Shown here one piece after another: positions 34,324 through 46,201 of a DNA stretch of 64,000 nucleotides. Numbering within the stretch: the first letter of the stretch is position 1; the number at the start of each line of letters is the position of its first letter. The translations under genes were made by a program, and so were the position numbers. Source of the stretch: Strongyloides papillosus (lineage: Eukaryota; Nematoda; Chromadorea; Rhabditida; Strongyloididae); the NCBI GenBank assembly GCA_005656395.1, contig SRSI01000048.1, forward strand, positions 1,054,001 through 1,118,000, given 5' to 3'. Under the pieces are notes generated by a model. The model saw only the letters and a list, made by a program, of their open reading frames with translations, was not told the DNA's origin and ran no database searches.

Positions 34324-35712
34324 TTAATTGTCTATCTTTTTATTATTAAAACCCAGTTCAAATTGTTCTGAAACACTACGAGCCATCTTAAAACCTGTTG
34401 TAGAAGGATTTATAAAATTACTAATTGTATAGGATTCCATAGTTGCAATAGAATCAATGGTCTTGCTTCCGGTTGTTAAACTTTCAGAGACTTCATCTAT
34501 TCTGTGGAGTAAGTAATTACCATCCAAATTACCTTCCAGAGGATTTATTTCACATATCTCTTCATTTTCTATTAAACTTCCATTACTTACACTACTACAG
34601 GTATCGTCTACTATTGAATTTGATCCTCCGACACTACTAACAGGAGTTGATAAATTAGAAATACCTGATTTTTTTGTCGGTGATTCTGGTTTCATAAACT
34701 TTTCTATATCTATTTTTCTTTTATCTGGAGGTGTGGGTGGTGGATAACTTGGAGGTGGTGTTTGACCGTTATATGGCTTTGGTATATTGCTATACATACT
34801 TAAATTATATCTATTATTATATTTATAATTATTATAATTATTAGCATTTGACATGACTGTTCTATCAATGCTAACTAAATCATCACCATATATTGATTCA
34901 CATTCCTCATCATCTTCTGGTATTGTTGCACATGATTTTGATGTTGTATAGTCAAATGTTGTAACACGACTTTCTGGTGTTAATATTACATTACTTGATG
35001 GATGTATCCTTACTTTAAAAATATTAATTGATTAATAATATATAATTAAAAATAGTTACTTACACATGACATTTTTATTAGAATTGGTTAATGGAGCAAT
35101 TAATGTTTCACCATACGTTGTCCTTTTTATAGGTGGTGGACTATTACTTGATGTATGTAATGTTAAAAATTCAGCTACCATTGCTTGTTTAATCTCCTCA
35201 GGTCCCATATTATTTTTACTATCATCACTTGATGGTGTAGATAATGAATTTTTATGAGTCATTGAACTTCCACTACATGAACGGCTTAATATATTTCTTA
35301 AAGCAGCTGGTGAAGATACAATCTTTTGTAATAAATTATTATTCTTTAAAGGACTTTCATCCATCATAATGCCTTGTTCTGTTATGACAGTAGCTAAAGA
35401 GTTATTATTATTATTATTACTACCTTCTGGGGATAGTATTAATGGTGTTAAACTATCAAATTCATCTAATTTAGCAAACATTAATGATAACAATCCTCTT
35501 TTACCATTTCCAGATAAATGTAAATTATCCTTATCACATCTTCCATACCTCCGATCATTATCTCCAAATATTAATAATGGACAGAAGATACAAATACATG
35601 CTAGAAAAAAAGTACTAACAACAATTATTAATGTAATAATTGTTAAGCCACCAATATGAAGTGTTTCTTCAGAATAGGATAAAAAATAATTAAGAATTGC
35701 TGTATTATTCAT
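34324..35712 (-). CDS. Unrecognised single-pass membrane protein with long disordered tail
   Basis: Two exons: 35064-35712 (ATG at 35712) and 34324-35012; 51-base intron with donor gtaagt and an unusual acceptor 'tttttaaag'. The next AG downstream would create a stop, so this acceptor is favoured; 445 residues. A short extracellular N-terminus (MNNTAILNYFLSYSEETLH) precedes one transmembrane helix (residues 20-50, LTIITLIIVVSTFFLACICIFC). The remaining 390 residues are low complexity: an Asn run (NNNNNN, from a TTA repeat at about 35403), Ser/Thr-rich stretches and a proline patch (PPPSYPPPTPP) that could bind SH3 or WW domains. No family recognised. It may be an adaptor-type membrane protein. 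Confidence 0.65.
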
Positions 35713-36797
35713 TTTAATATAGTGTTAAACCATAATATGTATGTATATATTAAAATATGGATAACTAAAAATATTTATTGTTAAATTATATGGCTAAAAG
35801 TATATAACAAAACTCGAAACAATAGCATATAAAAGAAGTGAAAATAAATTAGTAATAAACTATCTCTATTCTCTATTATAGTAGAAAGGGAAAATTTTTA
35901 TATTAAATTACACTCATACTTAATTTTTAAAAATATCTAGTTAAAGGAATATATGTATTTAACATGTTCTAGCGATAAAAAAAAATACTTTAAACTTTTT
36001 ATACAATAGAAAAATTTAAATAAATATTGAAAAAAGACTTTATAAAAAATTTTTTATTCAAGTAACACAATGTATTTTTATATATACTTTACAATCTTAG
36101 ACAAAAAAAAGTTTAAAATAAAAATTGTTAATCTCCAGAGTATATTTTAAATATTAAATAAAAAGTATAAATATAGTTATTGTTAAAAATTTAAACATTA
36201 TCCTTTAGATACTTAAGATTGAAACAAGGAAAATATTTAAGGAAATGTCAAATAAAAGATGGTAATCTCCAAAATTAGGCAGACATAAACATTAAGCGCC
36301 TCATTAAATTATATCTCCTAGAAGTTTTGTCATTTATCTCTTCATACAAAAATTCTCCATTATCATTGTACATCTGATAAAATACTTCAGTAAACACTCT
36401 TTTTTCACATGAAAACTTTTTATTTCTATTCATCTTCTTCTGGTGTTGTTTTGAAAAAAGATGGTGAAAAATTGTATCATTAAAGTATACTTTTCAATAT
36501 AACTTTTTTTTCCATTAGTAATGGATATATTTAGAGAAAGTATCAAAATTTCATTAAAATGCAATATTTTAAAAGAGAGAGGAAAGTAAAGATGTGTAAT
36601 AGTTTTGGGTAAACAAGAAAATAAAGGTAACTTGGTATAAGTAATTAATCATGATTAAAAATTTTTATTATTTATCATACATTTCTATGCTCAGTTAAAA
36701 TAACATGATATGTCATTTTTATACATAGAACAAAATAATATTTCGATATATTTTTCAAATCTACTATCATTTTCTCTAAATAAAGTATTTCTAAATA
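35713..36797. other. Divergent intergenic region
   Basis: 1.1 kb between a minus-strand and a plus-strand gene. It includes a coding-like short minus-strand frame at 36275-36433 (separate entry). The remainder is A+T-rich with no other signal. Confidence 0.4.
36275..36433 (-). CDS. Candidate small ORF of 52 residues
   Basis: ATG at 36433, stop at 36275. The peptide has non-repetitive, coding-like composition (KKFSCEKRVFTEVFYQMY, then RRYNLMRRLMFMSA), unlike nearby random frames. The frame also stays open for about 20 codons upstream of the ATG (as far as a TGA), with FHHLFSKQHQKK, hinting at an upstream exon I could not fix. No signal peptide is visible in the part seen. No family is recognised; it could be the last exon of a small gene or chance. 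Confidence 0.3.
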   Translation of the reverse strand: MNRNKKFSCEKRVFTEVFYQMYNDNGEFLYEEINDKTSRRYNLMRRLMFMSA

Positions 36798-38129
36798 ATG
36801 CTCCTGCCTTCTTTATCTTCGTTTTTTATTACCATCAACAATTTGTTTTTTTTTATTTTTCTATTATTTGTTGACTATGGGGAAACAACAAATAATTTAG
36901 ATACTTATGTTTATGCTACTTTTACTGATAACGCTATCCTATCTGGATTTAGTAGTTTTTATGATATGATTAGAGAGGTAGCTGATTCCTCTGCAACCAT
37001 CGATACAGATTTCCATGAAGATAAGGGTCCATTAACATTTATAGCACAAAAAATTGAAATTATTAATGTTGATTTAACACCAAATCCAACCATCAATTTT
37101 ACTACAAACAATTCACTTCATATAAATGTAAGATTTTAAAATTTTTATCTCTTTCAATCCTCTTATATTTAGATTCAAAATTTAAAACTTAATGTCCGTG
37201 TTTACATGCTTTTGTCCTTACATTTTGGTATAGTAAATACTGATAATTCTTCTGTCACAATAACAGCCTCAATAAATAAAGGCTCAATAAATCTTATCAC
37301 TAACATCATAAAACCCGATACTATGCCTTATGTAAAATTAACAAAGACTATTGTAAAGGCAAATGAATTTGATTTTGATGTTGAGGGGAATATTTTAGTC
37401 TCAGCTATGGGTAAAGTATTAAAATTATTTAAAAGTAAACTTCAAAAGTTAATTGAAAATAGGGCTAAAGAGGAATTTAAATTGTATTTTGAGAAACAAA
37501 TAAATAACAAGATAAAAACAATTAATATGAATAGAAAATTTGGCAATGATTATATGATAAAATATGCTATGACTGGAAATGGATTTATCAATAAAAATGA
37601 GAAAATTAATCTCTATACAATACCTTTACATGGTGGTATGTGGACAAAAAATTCTATTCTCCCATTAATGGGAACTGTTAATGATGAAACATTAACATAC
37701 GATGAATTAAAAAAAATTGTAAACAGGGCAATGCATGAAAAAATTGACCAAAATCCCATGAACTTTCATCTCCAACATCCATCATCTGTTTGCTACTACT
37801 TTAACAATAATCTTTTATGGAGATATATAACATTTTATACAAAAGTATCAATAAATGATAAATTGATTTTCAATAAATCATCATCTTTTGATAATACTGG
37901 TAATATTCTCACATCGATTAATCATCACCAATCTAAACTACATCTTACTCATCCAACACTACTAATTGTAAATGACAAAAATCTCAATTTATCACTACCA
38001 TTTACACAACTTCTTTTACCATCAACCAAAATTCTTAAACATAATAATATTAAACTTTTTTTTAACAAAAATGTTACTACAATTTGTAGTGATGTTTCAA
38101 TACAACTTGATTGTCTAGGCCTTGATTAA
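36798..38129 (+). CDS. Secreted LBP/BPI-like lipid-binding protein
   Basis: Two exons, 36798-37127 and 37173-38129, separated by a 45-base phase-0 intron; 428 residues. A hydrophobic start (SFFITINNLFFFIFLLFVDYG) is a signal peptide. The sequence then follows the N-terminal half of the LBP/BPI/CETP fold: amphipathic strands (INIQNLKLNVRVYMLLSLHFG), the strand after SSVTITASINKGSINLI, and the long helix region GKVLKLFKSKLQKLIENRAKEEF, where the family has FHKKIESALRNKM-type helices. Nematodes have many such proteins; they bind lipids outside cells. The C-terminal half is short and divergent with cysteines in CSDVSIQLDC. Assignment is by fold-like pattern, so moderate. Confidence 0.62.
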
Positions 38130-38462
38130 TTATAGTTATTTATAAAAATAAATCATTATATATGATATCATTCAACTTGGTATATAAAAAATTTTTATCA
38201 ACTTTTTTTAATTTAAAAACGCTTAAATAGATAAAATTATGATTTAAAATTAACTTTTAAAAGATAATATAATTATTCCACTTATAATAATAACATTAAA
38301 AGTTATCTTTATGGATATTTTAACATACCACTGTTACATGAAAATTATAAAAATTAGGTCAAGTCCTACATCTTAGATTAAAATTTGTCTTCATAAAAAT
38401 CAATTTTGGGTAATACACATTTATTAGTGTATATAAATAAAATATACACTATTATTAATAAT
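38130..38462. other. Spacer between the LBP/BPI-like and four-TM genes
   Basis: 333 bases, A+T-rich, with nothing recognised; the TTG-initiated extension of the next gene's frame into this region lacks an ATG. Confidence 0.4.
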
Positions 38463-39074
38463 ATGAATCAAAAGAAATTTGACAAAAATGATTCTTTTTA
38501 CTATGCACCAGCTGCTTTTGAATTACTTCATTATAAAGATGCCGCAATAATTGGAGCTATCTTAGGAATTAGTGCTCTTTCTGGTGCTGGTTTAATGTTT
38601 TATTGTATGTTTAATTTTTCCATCTCTTTTTTTTAATGTTTTTTATCAATAGTTTTGCACAATACCTATCATATAACTGGAATTACAACAACTATCTTAT
38701 GTTTTGTTACAATTATCTCGTTCATCATAACAACTATACTTATGGTATTTGGAATTATAAAAGAGAAACCTAATTTGATGTGGCCACAAATGACGATTCT
38801 ACAATTAGAAAATGTTCTACTTTTTATACTTGGATCTTTCTCTATAATATCTATGGCTTGTGGAACAGCTACAACAAATTTTCTTTTTGGATTCATAGTT
38901 AATGTACCTGAAATGGAAACTCATTTAGGACCTATATGGCCTTTTAACATTGCAGCAGCAGCATTTGTTGGATGTCTTATTTGTGTATGGTTTAATGTTC
39001 TTTTACGTGGAGCCTACGATTACCTTTTGGATAAACAATTTTTTGAAGGTATTGAAAAAATAGAATTAAGATAA
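38463..39074 (+). CDS. Small four-transmembrane protein, family unknown
   Basis: Two exons, 38463-38604 and 38653-39074, with a 48-base intron (gtatgt...caatag); 187 residues from the ATG at 38463. Four hydrophobic segments: AAIIGAILGISALSGAGLMF, TTILCFVTIISFIITTILMVFG, NVLLFILGSFSIISMACG and FNIAAAAFVGCLICVWFNVLL. Short hydrophilic ends, no cysteine-rich loop of tetraspanin type (no CCG). The topology is like MARVEL or claudin-like proteins, but no signature fixes the family. It is convergent with the TLDc gene, the stops lying 62 bases apart. Confidence 0.65.
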
Positions 39075-39136
39075 TTATAATTTATTATTATTTTTTTTAC
39101 ATTTCCCTTATATTAAATTATGATTAGAAAAATTTC

Positions 39137-40315
39137 CTAAAATTTTCTTGCTATTGTATCATCGGGGCGATCAAAATCGCGACGTTCATTAGTTAACTTC
39201 ACACCACCCATCTCAAGAATCATTTTATCTGGATTTTCATCCCATGCACCTGGTAAGGGAACCTTGCTTCTTTTCTCAGCCTCTTTTTTATACCAACTTT
39301 TTTGTTTCATCTGTGATACCAAATCATCTTCACCACCACATCCCCAAACTTCAATATCATGAACATTACTAAAATCTTTATCAATTTTTAGTATTTTACC
39401 AAAACTTATACCCATTGGTGCACTTTTTAATTTTAAGTTACACCTAAATCCACCACTTTTATCTTCTCTCTCAAATTTAGGTTTCAACTGTATAATTGAG
39501 GTATTATTACCACCATAGGTATTCGTACTATTTTTCCACTCTTCATCTAAAGCAATAACAATAATCTGATCATTTGTTAATTTAAATATTGAGACTGTTG
39601 GTTTTTTATAATCATATACATGAGTTTCAAAACGATTTATACTAACTCCATGACTTGAGGAATCAAATAATTTTGTCCATTTATTATGATTATGCTTTCC
39701 TTCTTTATTGTGGTAAATTACTGGATTTAGTGATGATTTAATAAATAACATCTGAAATGGTGTTAAAATACTTGAAGTATATTCTTGAACTATTTTAGGT
39801 GTATTTGTTAATGAACAAATAACATGTTCACGGATACCATCAGATAATCTTGGACATTCATTCTGAATAAATTTATAGATCCCATCTTTTTTCATGTTCC
39901 CTATAATACTATCTTTGAAAATTTCATCATCCTTTCTTTCTTCAATACCACCTGTTAAGAAACAAGCTTTAATAAATTCTTCTGGTTCTTTAAATATTTC
40001 TTCCCATATTTTGTGGTCTGTCTCAAAGAGTGGTTCAGTTTTACTAACAAATGTATATAATGATATTGAATCTTCTGAAGGTGAGGAATAATAATTCCAT
40101 AAAGCACTACATAACTCATCACCAAATATTTTCTATAATAAAAGCTTTAATACATTTATTTGAAAAATAAAACTTACAGTAAAACTGTCAACATCTAGTT
40201 CATTATATTTTTTAATTAATTCATTATAATAAGTAGCAAAACGGCTTTCAATGAATTGTTTTTTAGAATCTATAGATTTTTTACTGCGTTTATGTTCACT
40301 TTCTGTATTTCCCAT
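39137..40315 (-). CDS. eak-7: EAK-7/mEAK7-like TLDc-domain protein
   Basis: Two exons, 40178-40315 and 39137-40132, with a 45-base intron; 377 residues. The start MGNTES is a good N-myristoylation site, as in mammalian mEAK7 and worm EAK-7. The N-terminal half is helical; the C-terminal TLDc domain runs from about residue 180 (LFDSSSHGVSINRFETHV) through strands (TVSIFKLTNDQIIVIAL) to DIEVWGCGGEDDLVSQMKQK, which matches the mEAK7 segment with 'EVWAVG'. Human mEAK7 is 456 residues, so this is shorter. In C. elegans EAK-7 acts in parallel with AKT-1 to restrain DAF-16, and mammalian mEAK7 supports an mTOR pathway at lysosomes; this is family knowledge, not seen here. Confidence 0.82.
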
Positions 40316-41238
40316 TTTATTAACTTATCGATAAACTGAATGATACAATAATTGCAATTGTAGAACTACAATGAAAATGTTACAATACATATAATAGAGA
40401 CAAAGCTTTTTATTTACTGATAATACAAGTTTACAACGTATTAAAGAGGTTTAAAACAAAAATAATCTTATCATATATGAAATCAATATTTACTTTATGA
40501 AACATCACTATTTTAAAAAAAATAAAGTATTTATTAAGTAAAAATATCTAACTTCAATAAAAACAAATGGGTTTTTTTTTATCGCAAAATTATATAGTAA
40601 TCATCAATTTACAATGCGTAAAATAAATAATTAAATTAAAAAGATTAATTAAGAGTAGAAATACTGTTTTTAAAAACTACTGGTACTAACTTCAAAACGC
40701 CTTCATTGAATAGAAGTAGATATCACAATTGTGGTAAAAAATGATACATTGCTTCGTGGTTAATATTAAATATATACACTACACCAAATAATTCAAAATG
40801 ACTAAAAATAGGGACACTTAGTGAAAAAATTACAGAAAGGATATTCTATTTTCGGAGGCTTACGACAGTTTCCGCAATAAAAAATTTTTTTTTTCACAAT
40901 CATTTTACGGTACGCTAGAATTACTGTAGATTTTATGGTTAATCCTCAAATTTCTCGCATTAATCAAAAATAAATTGTTTAAAATTCCAGTCCATTTAAT
41001 TTTTTCATACTATTTTTTAAAGGAAAATATTAATTTTACTATTTTTCCATATATTTTTATGTATAACAACTTTCCTCAATTAAAAATAAAGTTCTTAAAG
41101 TGACATATTTTGGTATACTGTTTACGAGTGAGACAATAAAATAATAAGAATACCCCTACTCGTGTCTGGAGAGTATAATTGGTTTAACTTTCTCTTATTT
41201 TAAATTTATGAATCTTAATTACATTAATCTGTTTTAGA
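40316..41238. other. Divergent region, eak-7 / NDUFA5
   Basis: A+T-rich, with a more complex patch at 40845-40935 (cggaggcttacgacagtttccgc ... ttttacggtacgctag) of unknown meaning. No open frame supported. Confidence 0.4.
41229..41237 (+). promoter_or_regulatory. Probable trans-splice acceptor of NDUFA5
   Basis: 'tctgttttag' ends one base before the ATG at 41239, the usual arrangement for spliced-leader addition in nematodes. No upstream exon is visible. Confidence 0.5.
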
Positions 41239-41790
41239 ATGACTTCCTTAAACCAATTAGTAAAAGTTTCTCGTCCACTTGGAAGGATGTTCCAGCAACG
41301 TTCTATGTATGATAATCCATACTTAAAGAGATTTAAACAAAAATCTGAAGTTTCTCCTAATCATTTCAAACAAGTAAGTGTTCTTATAAGTTTACTGATA
41401 ATCTTTTTTTTTATAGAGTACTGGCCTTACGGGACTTTTTGTCAATGAATACCCACACAGATCCTTGAAAATTATCTACGAACGTATCCTCCGTACACTT
41501 GAGAAAATGCCAGCAACTAGCGTTTACAGAATGTCTACAGAAAATATCGTTAAAAATAGATTAGCTCTTGTTGAAGAAGTATGTACTTAATTTGTTTTTA
41601 TTTTATTTATATTTTATAGGAACAAGATATTCAAAAATTGGAGGCAAAAATAGGTATGGGGCAGATTGAGGAAGTTATTGAACAAGGTGAATATGAACTT
41701 CAAGCAGCAAGAGCCATTCTAGAATCAAAAGCCTGGGAACCATTACCGGAAAAGCCAGCTCCAGAACAATGGAGATGGCCTGTTGTTTAG
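41239..41790 (+). CDS. ndufa5: NDUFA5 (B13), complex I subunit
   Basis: Three exons: 41239-41373, 41417-41578 and 41620-41790, with introns of 43 and 41 bases, both phase 0; 155 residues. The N-terminal 45 residues are basic and lack acidic residues at first, fitting a mitochondrial presequence. The body matches NDUFA5: STGLTGLFVNEYPHRSL, YERILRTLEKMP, YRMSTENIVKNRLALVEE, GQIEEVIEQGEYEL and the C-terminal WEPLPEKPAPEQWRWPVV. It is an accessory subunit of the matrix arm of NADH:ubiquinone oxidoreductase. An AATAAA at 41832-41837 marks the 3' end. APC2 starts 243 bases downstream on the same strand, so the two may form an operon. Confidence 0.95.
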
Positions 41791-41831
41791 GATAGGAAAT
41801 TTATTGTTCATAAGATAAAATTTGTAGTTCA

Positions 41832-41837
41832 AATAAA
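41832..41837 (+). terminator. Polyadenylation signal of NDUFA5
   Basis: AATAAA 42 bases after the stop codon, followed by a T-rich tract. The APC2 ATG is about 200 bases further on, a typical spacing for nematode operons. Confidence 0.5.
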
Positions 41838-42033
41838 GTCTAATTCAATTCCGATTCTTTTTCTTAAATTTATAAAATTCTCCACAGTACCAGGGGAAAG
41901 CTTCTTTCCTCCTATTCCATTATTTTCGATTGGAATACTGTTTCCAAACTATCTTAGCGCGATTGTAGGGCATTTTTCTTTTGTTTTTTTTGACTGTCAC
42001 TGAATATTTCCATCTAACTCTTCTGTTCATAAA

Positions 42034-44347
42034 ATGGAGTGTTCTTCTGAAGAAGACATGCATCTTACTTCTCACGATGATATAAATTTTGATCCAGAAA
42101 ATTTATTCAATTACTACATTTCGTGTCTATTTTGTACCCCACCAACTATAACGCCCTCTGATGCCAGAAATATTTTATCTGGATCTAATACTGAATTAAT
42201 TTCGGAGAAACTAGCAAACTATTTACATTCTCTCATTGATGAGGAACCGCTAACGATATTAGAAAGGTTTATCATTATGTTAGATGCAATGGAATATTGT
42301 GTAAACGAGGTATGCCAATTGGTTCCAGGAGATATAACAACTGAAAAGACGATGTGGGGCGTTATAAGAGGAGCATTGAAATCATTTCCATGTTGTAGTG
42401 CTCTTTCAACACTTATGGAGAAAATATTAATACTAAGTTTCTATGCTAGAAATCAAGCAAAGCAAAAAGATTCACCCACAAATGGTATTTATTTAGAAAT
42501 GTACAAGTTAACACTCCTTTTATTCAGTGCCTTCTCAAATAAAGAAACTTTAAGGATGGAGGATGTTATTTCTAAGATTATTCTCAATTGTGCTGATGAT
42601 TTCATTAGAATGTCAAATAGTCATAAGAAGATGAATCTTTTGAAGAAAAATATTGTAAAACAATTAGCCAGGAAGACAGGACCTATATTTTCATGGTTAA
42701 CTGAATTAGAATTAAGTAATGAGATGGAAGTTAAATCATTTTACCAAGTTAGGACTGAGTATTTTTTACTTACGAATATTTCTGATACTATTTTCGATGC
42801 TATCATTGCTTATCCTGAAACAGGAAATAATATAAAAGTTATTGGTAAATTTATGAGTAAATTTGGTGTCCAAGGGAGGGAGATGATTTCAAAATGTATC
42901 ATAGAATCTATTAATAAACAATTGCTACATGTTGGTGTTAGTACAGATGTCATATTGAGAGTTTACGCTTCATGTGTTGAATCAATTAAAATTCTTGATA
43001 ATACATGTGTCATGATGCATAGGATATGTAAAATTATAAAAGATTACATTAAAAAAAGACCGGATACAGTTAGGAGTATTGTTAATTATCTTATTAATGA
43101 CTCGGCAAGTGATTGGCATACGAAAACACAACAAAATTCAGCGATGATTGTTGATGAAGAGGATATGGCTCAAGTTAATGATGAATTCTTACCTTCAATT
43201 GAAGAGAATACTATCAAACATTGGAAGGAATGGAATCCTGATCCACCAGATGCTCCACCTGGTGATAGTCGATTCTACAGGCAAAGTGCTGATTTATTTA
43301 ACATGTTAGTATCAATTTATGGAAGTAAGGAACTTTTTGTAAAGGAATATAGACAATTATTGGCTGAAAGATTAATTGAAGAGGAGTATGCAGATATTGA
43401 GGCAGAGAAAGGATATCTAGAACTTATGAAGAGAAGATTTACCGATGGAGAGTTACAAAACTGCGAAGTTATGTTGAAAGATATCAAAGATTCCAGGCAT
43501 ACAGATGTAAAACTTGAAGAAAAAGACACTGTTAAGTTTACAACTCAAGTTCGTGTAATTTCAAAACATTTTTGGCCCAAAATTGAATATACAAGTTTCG
43601 AATTGCCAGAAATTTTCAAGGATTCTATTGATAAATATAAAAAATCATTTGAGGAATTCCGTGCCTCCAGAACACTAACCTACTATAATACCTCTGGTAT
43701 GGTTGTAATGAATGTTGAATTAAATGGTGTGAATATAGATATGTCTGTAACAATAATTCAAGCATGTGTTTTACTAATTTATTTGGAGAAAGAAAGTTAC
43801 AAAGTTTCAGAGTTAGTTGATATATTAAAATTACCTAGAAATACGGTAAAAAAAGCTTGTGAATATTGGACTTGTTTGGGATATTTATTACCAACGGAGA
43901 TCAATGATGATGATGGTTATAGTATCGTTAAAACTCCAATTAATTCCGAAAAAGTTAGAAAATTGGTATGTGTTATTTTTGTTTGTTGTGATTTAAATTA
44001 ATCTTTTTTTTAGCTTTCTAATCAAGACCAAGAAAGTGATGAGGAGGAGACTAATACAGATGATTGTACTATAATTGATAGTTTAGAACAATACTGGAAT
44101 TATACAAGAAATTTAATTGTATGTTCTTTTTTTCAATTAATTTTTAATCTCTTATCGTTTTCAGGCTAATAGCAGTGATGGTATAAAACCAGAACGCCTA
44201 CTTCAATTATATAAAATGTTTAATTCCCCAAGTAAAAGGGGACCTTCCTTGGATCATGTGGTAATGCTTCTTCAAAGAAAAATTAAACAAAATATTCTTT
44301 CTGTCGAAAATGGTGTTTATTTTGTAGTTAAAGATAATCAAACATAA
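42034..44347 (+). CDS. apc-2: APC2, cullin subunit of the anaphase-promoting complex
   Basis: Three exons: 42034-43965, 44014-44118 and 44165-44347; introns of 48 and 46 bases, phase 0; 739 residues. Human APC2 is 822. Recognisable blocks: LLHVGVSTDVILRVYASCVESIKILD; VRSIVNYLINDSAS; WNPDPPDAPPGDSR; LFNMLVSIYGSKELFVKEYRQLLAERL, the cullin-homology core; CEVMLKDIKDSRHTD; FWPKIEYTSFELPE; and a C-terminal winged-helix WHB region in exon 3. APC2 binds the RING subunit APC11 and forms the catalytic arm of the APC/C, which degrades securin and cyclin B. It acts in the nucleus and cytosol. Possibly co-transcribed with NDUFA5 just upstream. Confidence 0.93.
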
Positions 44348-44946
44348 TTTTTTTTTATTAATTTTAATTTGTATTTTTTTTGTATATATTAAAGTTTGTA
44401 CATGTAGATTTATCCCCTAACATTTTGAATACTTTTTTTTAATTAAATTTGAACTATCAGATTTGATCTCTGATCATTATTTAAACATATTCAAGATATT
44501 TAAAGGAGGACTGTGTTATATCATAAACTATCTCTATGTAGATAATTATGATACAGCTGTAGTAAGTTTACACATAGATACATTTCTCCACGTACTTAAA
44601 TGATAAATGACGATAGAATTGGAGGAGAACTATTTATAAAATTAAATTTTTCTTCATAATAAAAACTTTTTTATCATTTAAAAGATGGTTGGTGATAAAA
44701 TAATTTCCAACTAGTAGTAGATTATCTCCTTAACCAATATAATATATAGTCATTTTATTATGTCAAATAAATCAATTCTACTTCATGATATGAAAATTAA
44801 AGATATATCTTTTGAATGTTTTACTATTATATTTTCACCATCATTTTGGCATATATTTTCTAATATTGTATTAAATACTTATATTCTTTGTTATTTATTA
44901 TTATTTTTTGTTATGAATTATTAATAATATAATTATAAAACTTTAG
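44348..44946. other. Spacer between APC2 and the PP2C gene
   Basis: 600 bases, A+T-rich. No frame or repeat noted apart from the acceptor just before the PP2C ATG. Confidence 0.4.
44938..44946 (+). promoter_or_regulatory. Probable trans-splice acceptor of the PP2C gene
   Basis: 'aaactttag' ends directly against the ATG at 44947, so the 5' leader would be supplied by the spliced leader alone. No upstream exon seen. Confidence 0.5.
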
Positions 44947-46201
44947 ATGGATGCTGATATTAAGAATAAATCATTGAAAGAACAATTAAAAGAGTTGTTA
45001 GGTAATGAAATTGATGATAATTCTCCACTAAGACCAAATATTCGTTACCGTCCACCATCCTATCAAACACCAAAACACGATGCCAGAAGTGATGCTATTC
45101 TTATTGCAATTGAACAATTTCAACAAAAGTAAATTTTTTTCAAATTAATTAATAAATTTCCTTTGTAGAGGTATATCATATGAAAGTGCTACTTTATTAG
45201 GATATGATTTTATAAAGAAATATGAAGAAGAATTAAATTTAAAAGATAATGTGACCTTTAACAAAGATATTTATGAACCTTTAGACAACTCAATGTGGTG
45301 TCCTACTGTTATAAAATGTGTAAAAGAATACTTATTAAAAGTTAATAGTGGAGAAATTGAATGTCCAGAAGAACCTTCAACCTGGAGTGAATGGCAATTT
45401 TCATATTGTGCTCAAAAAAATAAAAGGCAAAAGATGGAAGATAAATTTGTTGCCTTACCAACTCTTAGTTTACTTAATGGAGATCCTAAAACTGCTTTTT
45501 TTGGTGTCTTTGATGGTCATAATGGTCTAGAAATATCAACCTATTGTGCTGCTCAATTTCCAAAGATTATTGTTGATGAAAAAATAGAAAATAATGTTGA
45601 AAGATTGAAAAAAGCTTTTGAAGTTATTGATGAAAGAATCAATATTCGTTGTATTAAAGAAAATATTCGTAGTGGTACAACAGCTGTTTGTGCAATAGTT
45701 ACCAAAAATGATATCTCTCTAGCATGGGTTGGTGATTCAGAAGGTGGTGTAGTAAAAAGTGATGGAATTAAAAGAATAACCCGTCTCCATATTCCTTCTG
45801 ATCCAGATGAACATGTTAGGGTTGAGGAATGTGGAGGAATAATTATTCCTATTGCTGGAGAACTTCGTGTTTGTGGAGTATTAAATTTAACGAGAGCTTT
45901 AGGTGATATTCAAGGAAAACCAATGATTTCATCAGAACCGGATACTCTCTCTATAAATATAAATGATGACAAGACAAATTATATGTTAATGCTAGCATCT
46001 GATGGAGTATGGGGAAGTTTACCTGACGATACTTTAAATCAAGTAATTCGCGAATTTATCTCATCGAAACCGGTTTCTGAATATAAAAAATTAGCAACTA
46101 CCATTGTAGAAGCTGCCAGAGATGGAGGAACTACTGATAATCTCACATGTGTCATTGTTTACCTTAAACCACTTGATGAAGTATGGAAAATGTTTGGATA
46201 A
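44947..46201 (+). CDS. fem-2: FEM-2/PPM1F-like PP2C protein phosphatase
   Basis: Two exons, 44947-45128 and 45169-46201, with a 40-base intron; 404 residues. A helical N-terminal region of about 135 residues precedes the PP2C domain, as in worm FEM-2 and human PPM1F. PP2C motifs: KRQKMED (metal Asp near residue 152), FFGVFDGHNG, SGTTAVCAIV, AWVGDSEG, NLTRALGD, ASDGVWG and GGTTDNLTCVIV. Metal-binding Asp residues are present, so catalysis is likely. Two positions differ from the usual: GDSR is GDSE, and DGVWD is DGVWG. FEM-2 promotes male fate in C. elegans upstream of TRA-1; the PPM1F group dephosphorylates CaM kinase II. Ortholog choice needs a tree, so the symbol is tentative. Confidence 0.75.

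Noticed and set aside
35400..35425. TTA repeat as a mobile or regulatory repeat
   Set aside because: It is a short trinucleotide run that encodes an Asn stretch in the membrane protein; no wider repeat.
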